Below, piece by piece: positions 32,379 through 33,666 of a DNA stretch of 33,666 nucleotides. Source of the DNA: a virus; the IMG/VR virus record IMGVR_UViG_3300009156_000061, positions 1-33,666 of that record, one strand, 5' to 3'. Each line of letters begins with the position of its first letter. Position 1 is the stretch's first letter. A program made the position numbers and the translations under genes. A model generated the notes under the pieces. The model did not search any database. It was given only the letters and a program-made list of their open reading frames with translations, and was not told where the DNA came from.

Positions 32379-32603
32379 TCATTTTTCCGCGACTTCGATT
32401 TCCGCCACGGGCCGGTCGCATTCCCCGCAGTAAACGGTGAGATGGCCGGTCTGGGAATTGTACCGCAGGCGGACATCCGCATTGGGATGGCAGCGCCCCT
32501 GGATCCAGCAGGTGGCGAGATGAGCATGATTGCATCCTGGCACATCGCATCCCTCATTGGCGAGTTCATCGAGATTGGTTTGAGTGAGTGCTTTTCGTTT
32601 CAT
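32379..32603 (-). CDS. Small zinc-binding protein (74 aa), first operon gene
   Basis: From ATG 32603 (MKRKALTQTNLDELANEG), with GGGGAAGGA just upstream; a TTG at 32654 adds unlikely residues. Metal ligands are C19 and C24 (CDVPGC), H26/H28, C32, C38 with H39, and a final CGEC (59-62). The arrangement suggests one or two zinc ions. The first strong coding unit of the minus-strand operon that ends with the RAMP-like gene. A weak promoter (TTGACA at 32699-32694, poor -10) precedes it. Confidence 0.7.
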   Translation of the reverse strand: MKRKALTQTNLDELANEGCDVPGCNHAHLATCWIQGRCHPNADVRLRYNSQTGHLTVYCGECDRPVAEIEVAEK

Positions 32604-32812
32604 TCCTTCCCCGGCACTGTCCAGACATCGTAGCACCAGTCGGGCTGCGGTCAATAGGTTTTGGCATGGGTGTTTCCCTCAATCTCAGTTGGGTGTCAAC
32701 CTGCCAGGCCGGGTACTTCTACGATGGTTTTTACCCTTGGCAGCGACAACGTAGGAACATATAGTCTCCTTTGAGCAAGATCTCAGAACAACAAAAAGGA
32801 AGGACAAAGTTA
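32604..32812. promoter_or_regulatory. Divergent intergenic region with a plus-strand promoter
   Basis: For the plus strand, TTGGCA (32737-32742) and TATAGT (32760-32765), 17 nt apart, form a good promoter for the zinc-ribbon gene. For the minus strand, TTGACA (32699-32694) has no good -10, so that operon may need an activator. The divergent layout suggests that the plus-strand protein could regulate the operon, which is inference. Confidence 0.5.
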
Positions 32813-33544
32813 ATGCAGACGACGACAGCGACAGGGCCGGTCACGCAGACAAGTCTGGCTCGCGAACTGGTACCATTACATCCCAATGAAAGCTCAGCGC
32901 AGATCGGGCAGATGATCTACGAGCGGATGGGGCGAAAGGGGAGTCTCAACGCAGCCAAGCAAGCTGTCTACAAAGAGCGAGCCGCGTTGCGAAAAGGCAA
33001 AGTAGTAGGGAAACGTGGAGGCGCACATCCACCGGCAGCAAGAGCCTTCCCGACTGCGAACGGTGCGAGCAGTCTTCCATATAGGAGTAATTCGAACGAG
33101 AGCTACTCCCCAGAGCAATTGAACCTCATGCACCAGATCATCAAGGAGTATGCTGGTGGTCCCAATGGGAAAACGATTCAGTTCACTCGCGCCATGCGTG
33201 AACATCCTGAGTGGAAGACAATACTGCTGAAAGGAGGACGCACTATGTCAGCAGTCTACGCCAAGGTCGCGGGTGTTCGCAGACGACTTGAGAAGTCCCA
33301 AGCTTCGCAACTGCCGGTCCCGGCGAATGCACATCATGCACCAGTCGAAGAGATTCAAACAAGAACTCGCAGGAATCCGATCGCTATCGCTCCCGCACTG
33401 GCGATCAGGCATTGCCCTCGTTGTGGGAAGCCAATCTACTTGTGCCATCACTGCGGCACACCGGAGACGGAATGTAGAACATGCGGTGAGTCCATCACTG
33501 CCTGGTCGAACATCGCGAATGTTCTTCAGGGATTGCCGCGCTGA
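32813..33544 (+). CDS. Zinc-ribbon protein, putative regulator
   Basis: Start taken at ATG 32813 because AAGGAAGGA lies about 8 nt upstream; a TTG 42 nt earlier is less likely. 243 aa. The N-terminal 70 residues are helical (LHPNESSAQIGQMIYERMG, NAAKQAVYKERAALR). A basic Gly/Ala linker and another helical domain (SPEQLNLMHQIIKEYAG, about 102-118) follow. A C-terminal zinc ribbon has HCPRCGKPIYLCHHCG and CRTCGES (about 207-233). Zinc ribbon plus helical domains suggest DNA or RNA binding. It is divergent from the RAMP-array operon. No specific family is recognised. Confidence 0.65.
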   Translation: MQTTTATGPVTQTSLARELVPLHPNESSAQIGQMIYERMGRKGSLNAAKQAVYKERAALRKGKVVGKRGGAHPPAARAFPTANGASSLPYRSNSNESYSPEQLNLMHQIIKEYAGGPNGKTIQFTRAMREHPEWKTILLKGGRTMSAVYAKVAGVRRRLEKSQASQLPVPANAHHAPVEEIQTRTRRNPIAIAPALAIRHCPRCGKPIYLCHHCGTPETECRTCGESITAWSNIANVLQGLPR

Positions 33545-33563
33545 ACTTTAACTTAACGGGAGT

Positions 33564-33666
33564 ATGGCAAGAAGAAGAACCAATCACACCTTACGCCTCG
33601 CACTCAACTGGCAGGATCCAGAACAATTGAGAGCAGCAGTGTTGGCAGGCATGGGTTTTAGCAACG
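33564..33666 (+). CDS. Start of a gene cut by the window end
   Basis: The ATG at 33564 follows a GGGAG purine run and opens a frame of 34 codons to the end (MARRRTNHTLRLALNWQDPE, then QLRAAVLAGMGFS). The basic start and helix pattern could be a DNA-binding protein. The 19-nt gap from the zinc-ribbon gene suggests co-transcription. Confidence 0.45.
   Translation, partial: MARRRTNHTLRLALNWQDPEQLRAAVLAGMGFSN

Noticed and set aside
32731-32760. Nine-codon leader peptide (MFLRCRCQG) with AAAGGAG before it on the minus strand
   Set aside because: The ribosome site is good, but no attenuator structure or promoter upstream supports it, and the site overlaps the plus-strand promoter.

Overview
The window reads as a tailed bacteriophage genome, most like a podovirus, with an integrase and therefore a temperate lifestyle. 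The host cannot be named from this DNA. The integrase C-terminus (box II as NALR-N, GN in place of GH before the catalytic Tyr, and a TPEEAAEWF end) resembles, as I remember them, integrases from the Planctomycetes/Verrucomicrobia group, so a host there is a weak inference. No host gene is visible. The 3' end of a tRNA (1514-1539) lies between the integrase and the end of the late genes with phage genes on both sides. That is the attP arrangement of free phage DNA, not an integrated prophage end.

Layout, left to right: integrase (103-1422, minus); attP-like region with four TGTCAGAA repeats (1436-1675); a long minus-strand late region read from 27116 down to 1708. In transcription order the late region holds a 135-aa protein, a Cys-rich protein, the portal, a run of small membrane, lipoprotein and unknown genes, a scaffold-like coiled-coil protein, a glycosyltransferase-like protein, the probable major capsid protein, a probable decoration protein, two hairpins, two small Cys-containing proteins, a beta-helix tail spike and a fibre (both with signal peptides), collagen-like and Ig-like appendage proteins, tail-tube and collar-like proteins, and four probable internal/ejection proteins. 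The large terminase (27228-29108) is on the plus strand, divergent from the late region across a short control region with four TTAACG boxes.

The right part is accessory. A compact minus-strand operon of small genes, mostly overlapping by ATGA, runs from 32603 to 30627. It ends with a 215-aa protein whose sequence resembles the RAMP (Cas7/Csm3/Cmr4) fold, with no other cas gene or CRISPR array in view. Immediately after its stop codon begins a 665-nt non-coding array (30625 to 29961) built from pentamers GCNNN with a hexamer GCRRYG inserted every 4 to 8 pentamers. All 19 distances between the 20 hexamers (26, 31, 36, 41 or 46) are 1 modulo 5. The array stops exactly at a 25-nt perfect inverted repeat. 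A lone RAMP-like RNA-binding candidate directly followed by an RNA with a strict 5-nt phase is the best candidate here for an undescribed system. The link between protein and array is inference.

At the right end, a plus-strand zinc-ribbon protein with a good promoter (32813-33544) and the start of another gene probably lead into early or regulatory genes beyond the window. I see no replication genes, repressor or recognisable endolysin.
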